NCBI RefSeq assembly: GCF_042610425.1
Contig: NZ_JBGJZM010000001.1
Location: forward strand, 248,001 to 312,000
Reading direction: 5' to 3'
DNA length: 64,000 bases
DNA from: Ectobacillus sp042610425
Lineage (GTDB): Bacteria > Bacillota > Bacilli > Bacillales > Bacillaceae_G
Part shown: piece after piece, positions 45,140-54,525 of the stretch
Numbering within the stretch: the stretch's first letter is position 1
How the letters are laid out: every line of letters begins with the position of its first letter
Notes under the pieces: model-generated
What the model was told of the DNA's origin: nothing
Seen by the model: the letters and a program-made list of their open reading frames with translations, nothing else
The model's database searches: none
Made by a program: the position numbers and the translations under genes

Positions 45140-47500
45140 GTGCAAAACTCAATGGATTTATTTGAAGAAGAGCAAAGGTACCTTAAGGCTCAAGTGCTTG
45201 TTACGATTTTTCATAATGAGGAGAACTTGTATTCCGTCGTTCGAATGAGAGTGATAGAAACAAATGAAGCTTATGACGACAAAGAAGTAATCGTTACCGG
45301 CCACTTTCCACGCATGCATGAAGAAGAAATTTTCACACTTACCGGAACGTTTAAAGAACATCCACGATATGGTATGCAATATCATACTGAAACCTTTAAG
45401 AAAGAATTACCACAAACAAAAAGTGGAATCGTCCAGTATCTATCAAGCGACTTATTTAAAGGGATTGGAAAACGAACGGCAGAGCGGATTGTGGAGAAGC
45501 TAGGGGAGCATGCTATTTCGAAAATTATGGACGACCCTGCTGCTCTTGATGGAATTATAAGCAAAGATAAGGCGCAAGATGTATACGGGACCATTATCGA
45601 GCATCAAGGTCTAGAAAAAGTGATGAGTTTCTTAAGTGGTTACGGATTTGGAACAAAGCTAAGCATTAAAATTTATCAAACATATAAAGAGCAGACGCTC
45701 GAAGTGATTCGTAATAAGCCGTACCAGCTAATTGAAGATGTCGATGGTATTGGATTTGCGCGTGCTGATGAAATTGGAAAGGCGTTTGGTATTTCAGGAA
45801 ATCATCCGGATCGTATACGGGCAGGCTGCTTATTTACATTAGAAAATGTGTCGCTACAAGAAGGACATGTATATATGACGAACAAGCAACTCGTCGATCA
45901 ATCGCTTGAATTACTGAATCATCGCGAGGACACGATACAACCCGTGCATATTAATGAATGTCTATCCTCTCTTCAAACGGAGGAAAAAATCGTTATAGAG
46001 GAAGAACGTGTGTATCTTGCTTCCTTATATTTTGCCGAAAAAGGCCTGGTTACCTCCATGCACCGCATTCTTCATCAAGATGAAAAAGAGAGCTTTCCAG
46101 AGTCAGAGTTTTTATTATCACTTGGGACAATCGAAGATAAATTAGCTGTTCAATATGCACCAAAGCAGAAGGAAGCGATTCAAACCGCACTATCAAAGCC
46201 TGTCATGATTTTAACGGGGGGACCTGGTACGGGGAAGACAACCGTTATCCGCGGGATAGTAGAAATGTATGCGTCCTTACAAGGTATTTCGCTAAATCCA
46301 AAGGATTATACAGAGGACAATCCATTTCCTATTTTATTAACAGCTCCAACAGGGCGTGCCAGTAAACGTATGAGTGAGTCTACTGGTTTACCAGCAGGTA
46401 CTATTCATCGCCTTCTTGGTTGGACACCGGAAGGCTCCTTCGGACGGGATGAAAATGATCCTATACAGGGAAAGCTTCTGATTATTGATGAATTTTCTAT
46501 GGTCGACATTTGGCTAGCAAATCAGCTATTTAAATCTCTTCCATCCACGATTCAAGTCATTATCGTAGGCGATGAAGATCAATTACCTTCCGTAGGACCG
46601 GGACAAGTACTAAAGGATCTGCTAAAAAGTGAACGAATTCCTACAGTTCGTTTAACGGAAATTTACCGCCAAGCAGAAGGCTCTTCTGTGATTCAGCTTG
46701 CTCACAGTATTAAGAACAATGAAGTGCCTACTGATATAACGGTCCAAAAGGTTGATCGTTCCTTTATTGCGTGCGCAGGGCCACAGGTTGTAGATGTTGT
46801 GAAGAAAGTGTGTGAAAATGCACAGGCAAAGGGCTTTACGGCTCGGGATATACAAGTTCTCGCTCCTATGTATCGCGGTCCTGCTGGCATAAATGCACTT
46901 AATACAGCGCTACAAGAAGTATTTAACCCACCCAGGGAAAAAAGGAAGGAAATGCAGTTCGGTGAAGTAACATACCGAGTTGGCGACAAAGTCCTCCAGC
47001 TAGTGAATCAGCCTGAGAGCCAAGTGTTTAATGGAGATATTGGTGAAATTGTCGCGATTTTTTTTGCAAAGGAAAATGTGGAACAGCAAGATATGCTAGT
47101 TATTTCATTTGATGGAATTGAAGTAACTTATACCAAAGGGGACTTTAATCAAATTACTCATGCATATTGTTGTTCGATTCATAAATCGCAGGGAAGCGAA
47201 TTTCCTATCGTTATTTTGCCTGTCGTGAAAAGCTATTATCGTATGCTAAGACGTAATTTAATTTATACGGCGATTACACGAAGTAAGAAATTTCTTATCC
47301 TTTGCGGAGAACAGGATGCTTTTCATTCTGGTATACACCGCACCGATGATTCCGTTCGGCAAACATCGCTTTGTGAAAAACTGCAAGAACGATTTGGTGA
47401 TCAAGGAGAAGACAAAAAAGACGACTCCAATCCTTTACATGTTGATTTAGAAGTTGATAACGATGATGTGGAAAATATTTCGCCTTATGATTTTATGTAG
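45140..47500 (+). CDS. recD2: RecD2-type DNA helicase (RecD/TraA family)
   Basis: RecD2 is a superfamily 1B 5'-3' helicase acting in DNA repair. The 786-aa protein has an N-terminal OB and helix-hairpin-helix region (VQYLSSDLFKGIGKRTAERI, EDVDGIGFARADEIG), Walker A LTGGPGTGKTTV at about residue 358, DEFSMVD, GDEDQLPSVGPG and the C-terminal HKSQGSEFP and TAITRSKK motifs. GTG 45140 is preceded by GGGAGGTGA. Confidence 0.95.
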   Translation: MQNSMDLFEEEQRYLKAQVLVTIFHNEENLYSVVRMRVIETNEAYDDKEVIVTGHFPRMHEEEIFTLTGTFKEHPRYGMQYHTETFKKELPQTKSGIVQYLSSDLFKGIGKRTAERIVEKLGEHAISKIMDDPAALDGIISKDKAQDVYGTIIEHQGLEKVMSFLSGYGFGTKLSIKIYQTYKEQTLEVIRNKPYQLIEDVDGIGFARADEIGKAFGISGNHPDRIRAGCLFTLENVSLQEGHVYMTNKQLVDQSLELLNHREDTIQPVHINECLSSLQTEEKIVIEEERVYLASLYFAEKGLVTSMHRILHQDEKESFPESEFLLSLGTIEDKLAVQYAPKQKEAIQTALSKPVMILTGGPGTGKTTVIRGIVEMYASLQGISLNPKDYTEDNPFPILLTAPTGRASKRMSESTGLPAGTIHRLLGWTPEGSFGRDENDPIQGKLLIIDEFSMVDIWLANQLFKSLPSTIQVIIVGDEDQLPSVGPGQVLKDLLKSERIPTVRLTEIYRQAEGSSVIQLAHSIKNNEVPTDITVQKVDRSFIACAGPQVVDVVKKVCENAQAKGFTARDIQVLAPMYRGPAGINALNTALQEVFNPPREKRKEMQFGEVTYRVGDKVLQLVNQPESQVFNGDIGEIVAIFFAKENVEQQDMLVISFDGIEVTYTKGDFNQITHAYCCSIHKSQGSEFPIVILPVVKSYYRMLRRNLIYTAITRSKKFLILCGEQDAFHSGIHRTDDSVRQTSLCEKLQERFGDQGEDKKDDSNPLHVDLEVDNDDVENISPYDFM

Positions 47501-47607
47501 AGAAGACACACTATAAGTAGGTAGAAAGAAACTCGCTCTACCTACGTTTAATATGGGATTGTTTGGACATACTGAGAGAATAGAAAAAGGCAAAGGAGTG
47601 GACTGCC

Positions 47608-47799
47608 TTGTTAGTATGTCCAAACTGCAAAGGAAAAGATATTGGGAAAATTGGTGTAAACCAATACTATTGCTGGAGCTGTTTCATCGAGCTTTCTATT
47701 ACGAAAGGCATGATTTATACTCATCAAGTGGAAGAAGATGGGTCACTTAGCTCTCTTGATGATCTATTTCATGAGGATGAACGGAAAATCAGCATGTAA
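47608..47799 (+). CDS. Small zinc-ribbon protein (63 aa)
   Basis: The frame opens with TTG 47608 preceded by AAAGGAGTGG. It encodes a C4 zinc ribbon: VCPNCKGKDIG and YYCWSCFIEL (two CxxC pairs), then an acidic C-terminus (SSLDDLFHEDER). It is typical of the small zinc-ribbon proteins found near recD2/yrrI in bacilli. The function is unknown. A different frame over the same bases is a shadow. Confidence 0.75.
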   Translation: MLVCPNCKGKDIGKIGVNQYYCWSCFIELSITKGMIYTHQVEEDGSLSSLDDLFHEDERKISM

Positions 47800-47812
47800 G
47801 GGGTGTTGTGTC

Positions 47813-47941
47813 TTGAATATGAGAAACTCAATTATGGCATTTGGATTAGGTGCTGCTGCTTATCATTATGTAAGAAAAAATAATGTGATGTCTGCACGGA
47901 ATATGAAGAAGGCTAAAAAATTGGTTAAGTCGTATTTTTAA
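47813..47941 (+). CDS. Small DUF3918-type protein (about 42 aa)
   Basis: A short basic protein begins with TTG 47813 or ATG 47819 after AAGGGGTG. The sequence MRNSIMAFGLGAAAYHYVRK has a glycine/alanine-rich membrane-like segment followed by a strongly basic tail (ARNMKKAKKLVKSYF). This pattern matches the small DUF3918 family of bacilli. The function is unknown. It lies 13 bases after the zinc-ribbon gene and ahead of a terminator. Confidence 0.7.
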   Translation: MNMRNSIMAFGLGAAAYHYVRKNNVMSARNMKKAKKLVKSYF

Positions 47942-47943
47942 AA

Positions 47944-47998
47944 AGAAGAGATGACCGAGGGAGTCTATCTGTTTTCCCATTAGGTCATCTCTTTTTTT
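47944..47998 (+). terminator. Terminator after the small-gene pair
   Basis: AAAGAGATGACC / GGTCATCTCTTT stem with an approximately 27-base loop, followed by T residues. Confidence 0.85.
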
Positions 47999-48057
47999 AC
48001 CAGATTACGTATAAACGTTCCTCACTCTTCTCAAACTACATAGAGGAGGGATGCGTA

Positions 48058-49119
48058 TTGAAACAAATAAAAATCATTTGGATTTATCGGTTGGCACTTT
48101 TACTCCTCTTCTTTTTATGTTTACTCGTTTTTTGGAAATTAAAACCGATGTGGACTCCAATGTTGGACGTGATGAAGCTCATACTTATCCCGTTCCTAGC
48201 TGCTTTTTTTATCGCATATTTGCTGCACCCACTTGTTGAAAAATTAAATAAACATGGGGTTCCAAGGACGTTGGCTATTTTACTTATCTATCTATTATTT
48301 TTCGGAGGGGTTGGGTATGGGGTGTACAAAGGTACACCAATTGCCATTGCTCAGCTTCAGGACATGAATAATAGTTTTCCTAAGTTTATGGTCATGTACG
48401 AAAGTTGGAGTGATCATGTAGAAGAAAAAACAGAGAATTATCCAGAATTTGTGCATGAAAAACTTAGACAAGTATTTATTAGCATAGAAGAAAAAGTGCA
48501 ATCATTGCTAAATCGTATGATGAGTACGGTAAGAACGATTTTAGATTCTTTGTTGATTATCGTCCTTGTTCCGTTTGTTGTCTTTTACCTATTAAAGGAT
48601 TACGGAGAAATATATCATATCTTTTGGAAGCTTGTTCCTTTGAAATGGAGGAAGGAGGGACAAAAGCTAGCTGCGGATATGGATCAAACACTGGGAAATT
48701 ACATTCGGGGTCAGCTGTTTATATGTGCCGTACTAGCAGGAGTTTCGGCGCTTGCTTTCTGGATTATAGGAATGAAATACCCGCTCCTGCTTGGGATTAT
48801 TATCGGATTAACTGACATCATTCCTTATTTTGGTCCGATTCTCGGTGCCATTCCAACGATTGGAATCGCTATGACTATCTCTACTCAAATGGTTATAAAA
48901 GCAGCAATTACACTTGCTATACTGCAATTTGTAGAAAGTAATATCTTATCCCCGTACATTGTTGGAAAATCTCTTCATATGCATCCTGTTATTATCATGT
49001 TCTCTCTTCTGGTAGGGGGAGAAATAGGAGGACTTGCAGGACTTCTTCTTGCCATTCCAATTTTAGCTATTGTACGTGCCATCGTTTTACATTCAAAATC
49101 ATTCCTAGCAAGACGTTGA
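48058..49119 (+). CDS. AI-2E family membrane permease (YrrI-like)
   Basis: The 353-aa protein has about eight membrane helices with the AI-2E/PerM signatures: FLAAFFIAYLLHPLVEKLN near the N-terminus and GIIIGLTDIIPYFGPILGAI and VESNILSPYIVGKSLHMHPV near the C-terminus. Members include sodium-linked exporters and possible autoinducer transporters; the substrate is unknown. TTG 48058 follows GAGGAGGG. The location between recD2 and alaS matches yrrI in B. subtilis. The alaS promoter begins in its last codons. Confidence 0.9.
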   Translation: MKQIKIIWIYRLALLLLFFLCLLVFWKLKPMWTPMLDVMKLILIPFLAAFFIAYLLHPLVEKLNKHGVPRTLAILLIYLLFFGGVGYGVYKGTPIAIAQLQDMNNSFPKFMVMYESWSDHVEEKTENYPEFVHEKLRQVFISIEEKVQSLLNRMMSTVRTILDSLLIIVLVPFVVFYLLKDYGEIYHIFWKLVPLKWRKEGQKLAADMDQTLGNYIRGQLFICAVLAGVSALAFWIIGMKYPLLLGIIIGLTDIIPYFGPILGAIPTIGIAMTISTQMVIKAAITLAILQFVESNILSPYIVGKSLHMHPVIIMFSLLVGGEIGGLAGLLLAIPILAIVRAIVLHSKSFLARR

Positions 49120-49145
49120 CAATGTTTTTACTATCACGTTATAAT
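49116..49145 (+). promoter_or_regulatory. Sigma-A promoter of alaS
   Basis: TTGACA (49116-49121) and TATAAT (49140-49145) are separated by 18 bases. The -35 overlaps the stop of the upstream permease gene. Confidence 0.8.
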
Positions 49146-49154
49146 TCGTTATAT

Positions 49155-49380
49155 ATGTAAATTTGATGACGGATCGAGTATGTCACTACTATTTTTCAGA
49201 GAGGATGTCCCGCGGCTGAGAGGACTCTAAAGTAAGGGTGACAGAAGGCTAATCCTAAAAAGCAGCTAATCCCTGCCGTCCTGCCACGTTACGGCAACTT
49301 GAGGTGATGAGCTACGGTTCATAATCAGGGTGGTAACGCGAGTATACTCTCGTCCCTGCTATGGGGACGGGGGTTTTTTG
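49155..49380 (+). promoter_or_regulatory. T-box riboswitch (alanine) upstream of alaS
   Basis: The leader contains the AGTA and GAA halves of the Stem I loop E, the conserved T-box AGGGTGGTAACGCG (49327-49340), and a GTCCC / GGGAC-type terminator ending in TTTTTT (49351-49379). GCT (49248-49250) next to GAAG is the likely alanine specifier codon. GGC, one base earlier, would read glycine and cannot be excluded by eye. Confidence 0.88.
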
Positions 49381-49407
49381 TTTGTCAAAAATAAAGGAGG
49401 ATTTACA

Positions 49408-52047
49408 ATGAAGACACTGAAGGCAGCACAAATTCGCCAAATGTTTTTAGACTTTTTCAAAGAAAAAGGGCATAGCATAGAACCGAGCGCTTCGCTCGTA
49501 CCACATGATGATCCAACGTTATTGTGGATTAACAGCGGCGTTGCAACGCTGAAAAAATATTTTGATGGACGGGTTGTTCCGCAAAATCCGCGCATTACAA
49601 ACGCACAAAAATCCATTCGTACCAATGATATTGAAAACGTTGGGAAAACAGCACGCCACCATACGTTTTTTGAAATGCTAGGTAATTTTTCAGTAGGTGA
49701 CTATTTTAAAGAAGAAGCAATTGCATGGGCTTGGGAATTCTTAACGAGTAGTAAATGGATCGGTTTTGATAAAGATAAACTATCTGTTACGATTCATCCA
49801 GAAGATGAGGAAGCATTTCGTATTTGGAATGAAGAGATGGGAATTCCGAAAGAACGAATCATTCGACTTGAACATAATTTTTGGGATATTGGGGAAGGAC
49901 CGAGTGGACCAAATACAGAAATTTTCTACGATCGCGGAGAAGCTTATGGAAATGATCCAAGTGATCCAGAGATGTATCCTGGTGGAGAAAATGAACGTTA
50001 TTTAGAAATATGGAATCTTGTATTCTCCCAATTTAACCATAATCCAGATGGTACATATACACCATTACCAAAGAAAAACATTGATACAGGTATGGGATTA
50101 GAACGTATGGCTTCTGTCGTGCAAAACGTACAAACAAACTTTGATACAGATTTATTTATTCCGATTATTGAAGCAACAGAAGTAATTTCAGGTGAGAAAT
50201 ATCGTACGGATAAAGAGAAAGATACTGCATTTAAAGTAATAGCTGACCATATTCGTACAGTAACTTTTGCAGTAGGAGATGGGGCGCTTCCATCTAATGA
50301 AGGCAGAGGCTATGTATTACGTCGTTTACTTCGCCGTGCAGTGCGCTATGCGAAGAAATTAAATATCAATCGTCCGTTTATGTACGAACTTGTTCCGGTA
50401 GTTGGAGAAGTAATGAACGATTTTTATCCGGAAGTATTGGAAAAAACGGCATTTATTCAACGTGTGATTAAAAATGAAGAGGAACGCTTCCACGAGACGT
50501 TACATGAAGGAGAAGCGATTCTAACAGATGTGATTGAAAAAGCGAAGAAACAAGGAACAGGAACGATTAGTGGTGAAGATGCATTCCGATTGTACGATAC
50601 ATACGGTTTTCCAATCGAACTAACGGAAGAATATGCAGAAGATGAGAATTTGGTAGTCGATCATGCTGGTTTTGAAGTCCAGATGGAAAAACAACGTGAG
50701 CGTGCAAGAGCAGCGCGTCAGGATATGGATAGTATGCAAGTCCAAGGTGGTGTACTGGGAGACATTAAAGTAGAAAGCAGTTTCGTTGGTTTCTCTCAAT
50801 TAGAAACAAAGAGTAAGATTGTTGCTCTTGTTCAAAACGGAGAATATGCAGATGTAGTAAAAGCGGGAGAAGAAGCGCATATTATGCTCGATGCAACACC
50901 TTTCTATGCAGAAATGGGTGGTCAAATAGCTGACTTTGGACAAGTAGTTGGAGAAGGATATAGAGCTAAGGTTACAGATGTTCAAAAAGCACCGAACGGA
51001 CAACATTTGCATAAAATCATAGTAGAAGAAGGATCATTTACAAATGGCGTAAGCGTAACGGCAATTGTAGACCAAGCAAACCGTGCCAATATTATTAAAA
51101 ATCATACAGCAACTCATTTACTTCACCAAGCATTAAAGGATGTATTAGGTGTACATGTAAATCAAGCAGGTTCACTCGTAACTAGTGAACGACTTCGTTT
51201 TGACTTCTCTCATTTTGGACAAGTCACTCCTGAAGAATTAGAAAAAGTTGAACATATTGTCAATGAAAAGATCTGGGAAAGCATCGCTGTAAATATTTCA
51301 GAAAAGCCAATTGCTGAAGCGAAAGCAATGGGCGCTATGGCATTGTTCGGTGAAAAATATGGAAAAATTGTCCGCGTTGTACAAGTAGGAGATTTTTCTT
51401 TAGAACTATGCGGTGGTTGTCATGTTGATAATACAGCGTCAATCGGTATTTTTAAAATTGTATCAGAATCTGGTATTGGTGCAGGTACGCGCCGTATCGA
51501 AGCAGTAACAGGTAAATTTGCATATGAATTGATGAACAGTCAAGTTATGCTCTTGCAAGAAACGGCAGGAAAACTTAAGACAAACACGAAGGACATTTTA
51601 ACTCGGGTTGATGGTTTATATGCTGAAGTAAAACAATTGCATAAAGAAAACGAATCGCTCGCAGCTAAGTTAAGTAATATTGAAGCAGGAAATCTTACGC
51701 AGCAGGTTCGCGTAGTAGAAGGTATAAATGTATTAGCAAGCCAAGTACAAGCAACGGATGTAAATCATCTTCGTACCATGTTAGATGATTTGAAAACGAA
51801 GGTAGATTCAGCGGTTATTTTACTAGCAGCAGTAAATGAAGGTAAAGTTACCTTACTAGCAGGAGTTACAAAGGACCTTGTGAAAACATTCCATGCAGGA
51901 AAACTAGTAAAAGGTGCAGCAACCATTTGCGGCGGGGGCGGCGGGGGCCGACCTGATATGGCCCAAGCTGGTGGTAAAGACCCAAGCAAAGTAATGGAAG
52001 CACTTGCTTATACAGAAGAGTACGTCAAATCTGTTTTAAATTCATGA
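49408..52047 (+). CDS. alaS: Alanyl-tRNA synthetase
   Basis: Class II synthetase with N-terminal catalytic domain (HSIEPSASLVPHDDPTLLW, RTNDIENVGKTARHHTFFEM), the editing domain zinc residues HTATHLLHQ (about residue 566) and CGGCHVDNT, and the C-terminal C-Ala with CGGGGGGRPDMAQAG. ATG 49408 behind AAAGGAGG gives 879 aa. Earlier in-frame codons fall in the T-box terminator and are not real. Confidence 0.98.
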   Translation: MKTLKAAQIRQMFLDFFKEKGHSIEPSASLVPHDDPTLLWINSGVATLKKYFDGRVVPQNPRITNAQKSIRTNDIENVGKTARHHTFFEMLGNFSVGDYFKEEAIAWAWEFLTSSKWIGFDKDKLSVTIHPEDEEAFRIWNEEMGIPKERIIRLEHNFWDIGEGPSGPNTEIFYDRGEAYGNDPSDPEMYPGGENERYLEIWNLVFSQFNHNPDGTYTPLPKKNIDTGMGLERMASVVQNVQTNFDTDLFIPIIEATEVISGEKYRTDKEKDTAFKVIADHIRTVTFAVGDGALPSNEGRGYVLRRLLRRAVRYAKKLNINRPFMYELVPVVGEVMNDFYPEVLEKTAFIQRVIKNEEERFHETLHEGEAILTDVIEKAKKQGTGTISGEDAFRLYDTYGFPIELTEEYAEDENLVVDHAGFEVQMEKQRERARAARQDMDSMQVQGGVLGDIKVESSFVGFSQLETKSKIVALVQNGEYADVVKAGEEAHIMLDATPFYAEMGGQIADFGQVVGEGYRAKVTDVQKAPNGQHLHKIIVEEGSFTNGVSVTAIVDQANRANIIKNHTATHLLHQALKDVLGVHVNQAGSLVTSERLRFDFSHFGQVTPEELEKVEHIVNEKIWESIAVNISEKPIAEAKAMGAMALFGEKYGKIVRVVQVGDFSLELCGGCHVDNTASIGIFKIVSESGIGAGTRRIEAVTGKFAYELMNSQVMLLQETAGKLKTNTKDILTRVDGLYAEVKQLHKENESLAAKLSNIEAGNLTQQVRVVEGINVLASQVQATDVNHLRTMLDDLKTKVDSAVILLAAVNEGKVTLLAGVTKDLVKTFHAGKLVKGAATICGGGGGGRPDMAQAGGKDPSKVMEALAYTEEYVKSVLNS

Positions 52048-52064
52048 TAGATTAGTGTACAATG

Positions 52065-52091
52065 ATAGGGAGAAATATTTCTTCTCCCTAT
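52065..52091 (+). terminator. Hairpin after alaS
   Basis: ATAGGGAGAA / TTCTCCCTAT perfect stem, followed only by TTCAAG. It may be a weak terminator or an RNA-stability element, because the downstream gene starts 25 bases later. Confidence 0.5.
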
Positions 52092-52115
52092 TTCAAGCAA
52101 AGTGAGGTGCTTACA

Positions 52116-52382
52116 GTGGACCCATTCGATAAAACAATGAAATTTACAGTTCAAGATGAAAAACAAAGTGTTCAAGTAAATGAAGTATTGTTTACTGTTT
52201 ACGATGCACTTCAAGAAAAAGGATATCATCCAATTAATCAAATTGTAGGCTATTTGTTAAGTGGCGACCCAGCGTACATACCTCGTCATAAAGATGCACG
52301 TAGTATCATCCGTAAGCTCGAACGGGATGAATTGATTGAAGAATTAGTGAAATCTTATTTAAAGAATCACCGTGAGGAGTAA
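52116..52382 (+). CDS. IreB family regulatory phosphoprotein (DUF965, YrzL)
   Basis: The 88-aa protein starts with GTG after GTGAGGTG and contains FDKTMKFTVQDEKQSVQV and GYLLSGDPAYIPRHKDAR, which define the DUF965/IreB family. In Enterococcus faecalis IreB is phosphorylated by the IreK kinase and affects cephalosporin resistance; the role in Bacillus is not established. The gene order alaS-yrzL-yrrK is conserved. Confidence 0.92.
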   Translation: MDPFDKTMKFTVQDEKQSVQVNEVLFTVYDALQEKGYHPINQIVGYLLSGDPAYIPRHKDARSIIRKLERDELIEELVKSYLKNHREE

Positions 52383-52384
52383 TC

Positions 52385-52801
52385 ATGCGCGTTTTGGGAT
52401 TAGATGTAGGTACAAAAACAATTGGTGTCGCAATAAGCGATGAAATGGGCTGGACAGCCCAAGGAATAGAAACGATTAAAATTAATGCAGAGCGAAATGA
52501 ATTTGGCTTTGCACGTATTAAAGAGTTAGTTAATGAGTATAATGTTGAACAAATTGTGATTGGCTTGCCAAAAAATATGAATGGCACAATCGGTGAACGC
52601 GGCCTGGCTTGTCAGGATTTTGCTGACAAATTGCATACATTTCTTACTCTTCCATGTACGTTATGGGATGAACGTCTTTCTACTATGGCAGCGGAGAAAA
52701 TGCTCATATCTGCTGATGTTAGTCGTAAAAAACGTAAAAAGGTTATAGATAAAGTTGCAGCCGTTGTTATTTTGCAAGGGTACTTAGATAGCAAACAATA
52801 G
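52385..52801 (+). CDS. ruvX: Holliday junction resolvase-like protein RuvX (YqgF family)
   Basis: The RNase H-fold YqgF/RuvX protein (YrrK) of 138 aa is implicated in Holliday-junction resolution and 16S rRNA 5'-end maturation. The motifs RVLGLDVGTKTIGVAISD, VIGLPKNMNGT, DERLSTMAAEKML and the DKVAAVVILQGYLD helix carry the acidic active site. It begins two bases after the IreB-type gene. Confidence 0.93.
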   Translation: MRVLGLDVGTKTIGVAISDEMGWTAQGIETIKINAERNEFGFARIKELVNEYNVEQIVIGLPKNMNGTIGERGLACQDFADKLHTFLTLPCTLWDERLSTMAAEKMLISADVSRKKRKKVIDKVAAVVILQGYLDSKQ

Positions 52802-52814
52802 GAGTGAATGAGTA

Positions 52815-53138
52815 ATGACAGAACATAACCATGACCACGATCATGACCATACTGATCTTGTAGAAGAAAATCAAATTACAATTGTAGACCAAGACGGCAA
52901 TGAACATTTATGTGATATCGTCTTTACTTTTGAACATGATCAATTTGGACAGAAAACGTATGTCGTGTTCTCTCCAGTTGGAGAGTTAGATGAAGACGGT
53001 GACCGCATTTATGATGCAGCTATTGTACAACCAGATGAATCAGAAGAGGGCGGCATATTAGCTGAACTTGAATCTGAAGAAGAATGGGATTTAGTACAAG
53101 AAGTGTTCGGTGCTTTTCTAGATGACGAAGAAGAGTAA
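52815..53138 (+). CDS. DUF1292 family protein (YrzB)
   Basis: The 107-aa acidic protein opens with a histidine/aspartate-rich stretch (HNHDHDHDHTDL) and continues with the DUF1292 core (ITIVDQDGNEHLCDIVFTFEHD) and an acidic tail (EEEWDLVQEVFGAFLDDEEE). It is unknown in function. The histidine cluster suggests metal binding but this is inference. The order ireB-ruvX-yrzB is conserved in bacilli. Confidence 0.9.
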   Translation: MTEHNHDHDHDHTDLVEENQITIVDQDGNEHLCDIVFTFEHDQFGQKTYVVFSPVGELDEDGDRIYDAAIVQPDESEEGGILAELESEEEWDLVQEVFGAFLDDEEE

Positions 53139-53151
53139 GCCATTTAGAGTA

Positions 53152-53178
53152 AGCGGACTGTGAAAGCAGTCCGTTTTT
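53152..53178 (+). terminator. Terminator after the DUF1292 gene
   Basis: GCGGACTG / CAGTCCG stem with a short AAA-type loop, followed by TTTTTCT. Confidence 0.8.
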
Positions 53179-53255
53179 CTATGGGGAAAGAAAAATCATT
53201 TTTCCATCTGTTACTAGGTTTCTGTGTTTGTTACTTCAAGGAGGATAGACAAAAG

Positions 53256-54326
53256 ATGATGAAATTTAATAAACCCAAGCGAAAGCTAAAGACTTGGGTG
53301 ATCGTTCTGCTTGGAATCGTCTTCGTTAGTGCCGCGTTATATGGTTACGTAATATCTGCTTTGCAACCCGTAAATGCACAAAGTACAGAAAAACAAAAGG
53401 TAACTATTGAACCAGGAACATCCACTGCTGAAATTGGGGATTTGCTTAAGAAAAATGGCATTGTGAAGAATGGAACCGTGTTCGAGTACTATGTAAAGAC
53501 AACTTATAAAACAGGACTGAAGTCCGGAACGTATTTACTAAGCCCAGCGATGAGCGTAAAAGATATTGCAGACCATATTACAGGAGGAACCATGTATCAG
53601 GTACCTCTGAATAAGGTTGTGATTCCAGAAGGTTCACAAATAGTTGAAATCGCCGATATCATTGCAAAAGAGTTTAATATGAATAAAGAGGATGTCGTAA
53701 ACCAGCTAAACGATTCCGCATTGCTAAATCGTCTACAAAGTAAATATCCTCAGCTTATTACAGACAAGCTAAATGATTCCACAATTAAATATAAGCTGGA
53801 AGGTTACTTGTATCCAGCTACCTACTCGTATTTTAAAAAGCCAAAATCAATTGATGAAATCATTGCACCTATGCTCGATAAAACGAATAGCTATGTGGTA
53901 AAACATGAAGATCAGATTAAGCAAAAGCAATTTGATGTACATCAATTTTTAACGATGGCTTCTTTAATCGAAGAAGAGGCAACAGCTACTACAGATCGGC
54001 AAAAAATTGCAAGTGTATTCTACAATCGTTTAAAAACGAATATGCCTTTGCAAACAGATCCAACGGTTCTATATGCGCTTGGTAAACATAAAGAGCGGGT
54101 TTTGCTGCAGGATTTAAAGGTTGCTTCACCTTACAACACATACATTAATAAAGGATTGCCAGTTGGACCGATTTCCAATGCTGGCGAACCGTCATTGCAG
54201 GCAGTGCTTGAACCAGTGCAAACAGATTATTATTATTTTCTCGCGGCACCAAGTGGGGAAGTGTTCTTTGCAAAAACACTAGAAGAGCATAATGCGCTAA
54301 AGGCGAAGTATATTACGGCAAAGTAG
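53256..54326 (+). CDS. mltG: Endolytic peptidoglycan transglycosylase MltG (YrrL)
   Basis: MltG cleaves nascent glycan strands at the membrane. The 356-aa protein has one N-terminal membrane helix (about residues 15-36) and the YceG domain. The catalytic glutamate lies in MASLIEEEA (about residue 236), and DPTVLYALG and GPISNAGEPSLQAVLEP are conserved. ATG 53256 follows AAGGAGG. Earlier in-frame ATG codons lack a ribosome site. Confidence 0.94.
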   Translation: MMKFNKPKRKLKTWVIVLLGIVFVSAALYGYVISALQPVNAQSTEKQKVTIEPGTSTAEIGDLLKKNGIVKNGTVFEYYVKTTYKTGLKSGTYLLSPAMSVKDIADHITGGTMYQVPLNKVVIPEGSQIVEIADIIAKEFNMNKEDVVNQLNDSALLNRLQSKYPQLITDKLNDSTIKYKLEGYLYPATYSYFKKPKSIDEIIAPMLDKTNSYVVKHEDQIKQKQFDVHQFLTMASLIEEEATATTDRQKIASVFYNRLKTNMPLQTDPTVLYALGKHKERVLLQDLKVASPYNTYINKGLPVGPISNAGEPSLQAVLEPVQTDYYYFLAAPSGEVFFAKTLEEHNALKAKYITAK

Positions 54327-54396
54327 AAAAGTAATGCATAGGAAAATTGTCGCATCTCTTTCTTTTTTATGATAGAATATATCGGGTTAAAAAGGG

Positions 54397-54431
54397 CTTG
54401 TAACATTACGATATTTCTTGTAATGTGCAAG
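54397..54431 (+). repeat. Inverted repeat upstream of trmR
   Basis: CTTGTAACATTAC and GTAATGTGCAAG are near-perfect complements around a 10-base A/T-rich spacer. It could be an operator or a hairpin. No T-tract follows. Confidence 0.6.
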
Positions 54432-54458
54432 TTATAAAAATGAGCGGAACTTGTTGAC

Positions 54459-54525
54459 AGGGAGTGCTCTGGTGGGAGAAGCAAGATGTCGAAACCACTC
54501 GTAAGCACTCTTCCTTTTTATAATA
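54459..54525 (+). promoter_or_regulatory. Hairpin in the trmR-trhP leader
   Basis: GAGTGCT pairs with AGCACTC, and GGTGG pairs with CCACT-adjacent bases, followed by TTCCTTTTTAT, as in a terminator. The loop contains GAAGCAAG, which is complementary to CTTGCTTC directly upstream of the trmR ribosome site (about 54549-54556). This could allow alternative pairing, which is inference. Confidence 0.45.

Noticed and set aside
49330..49407. N-terminal extension of AlaS
   Set aside because: The codons are the T-box antiterminator/terminator. The proper start is ATG 49408.
53160..53255. N-terminal extension of MltG from 53160
   Set aside because: It would start in the preceding terminator. ATG 53256 has a strong SD and precedes a normal membrane helix.
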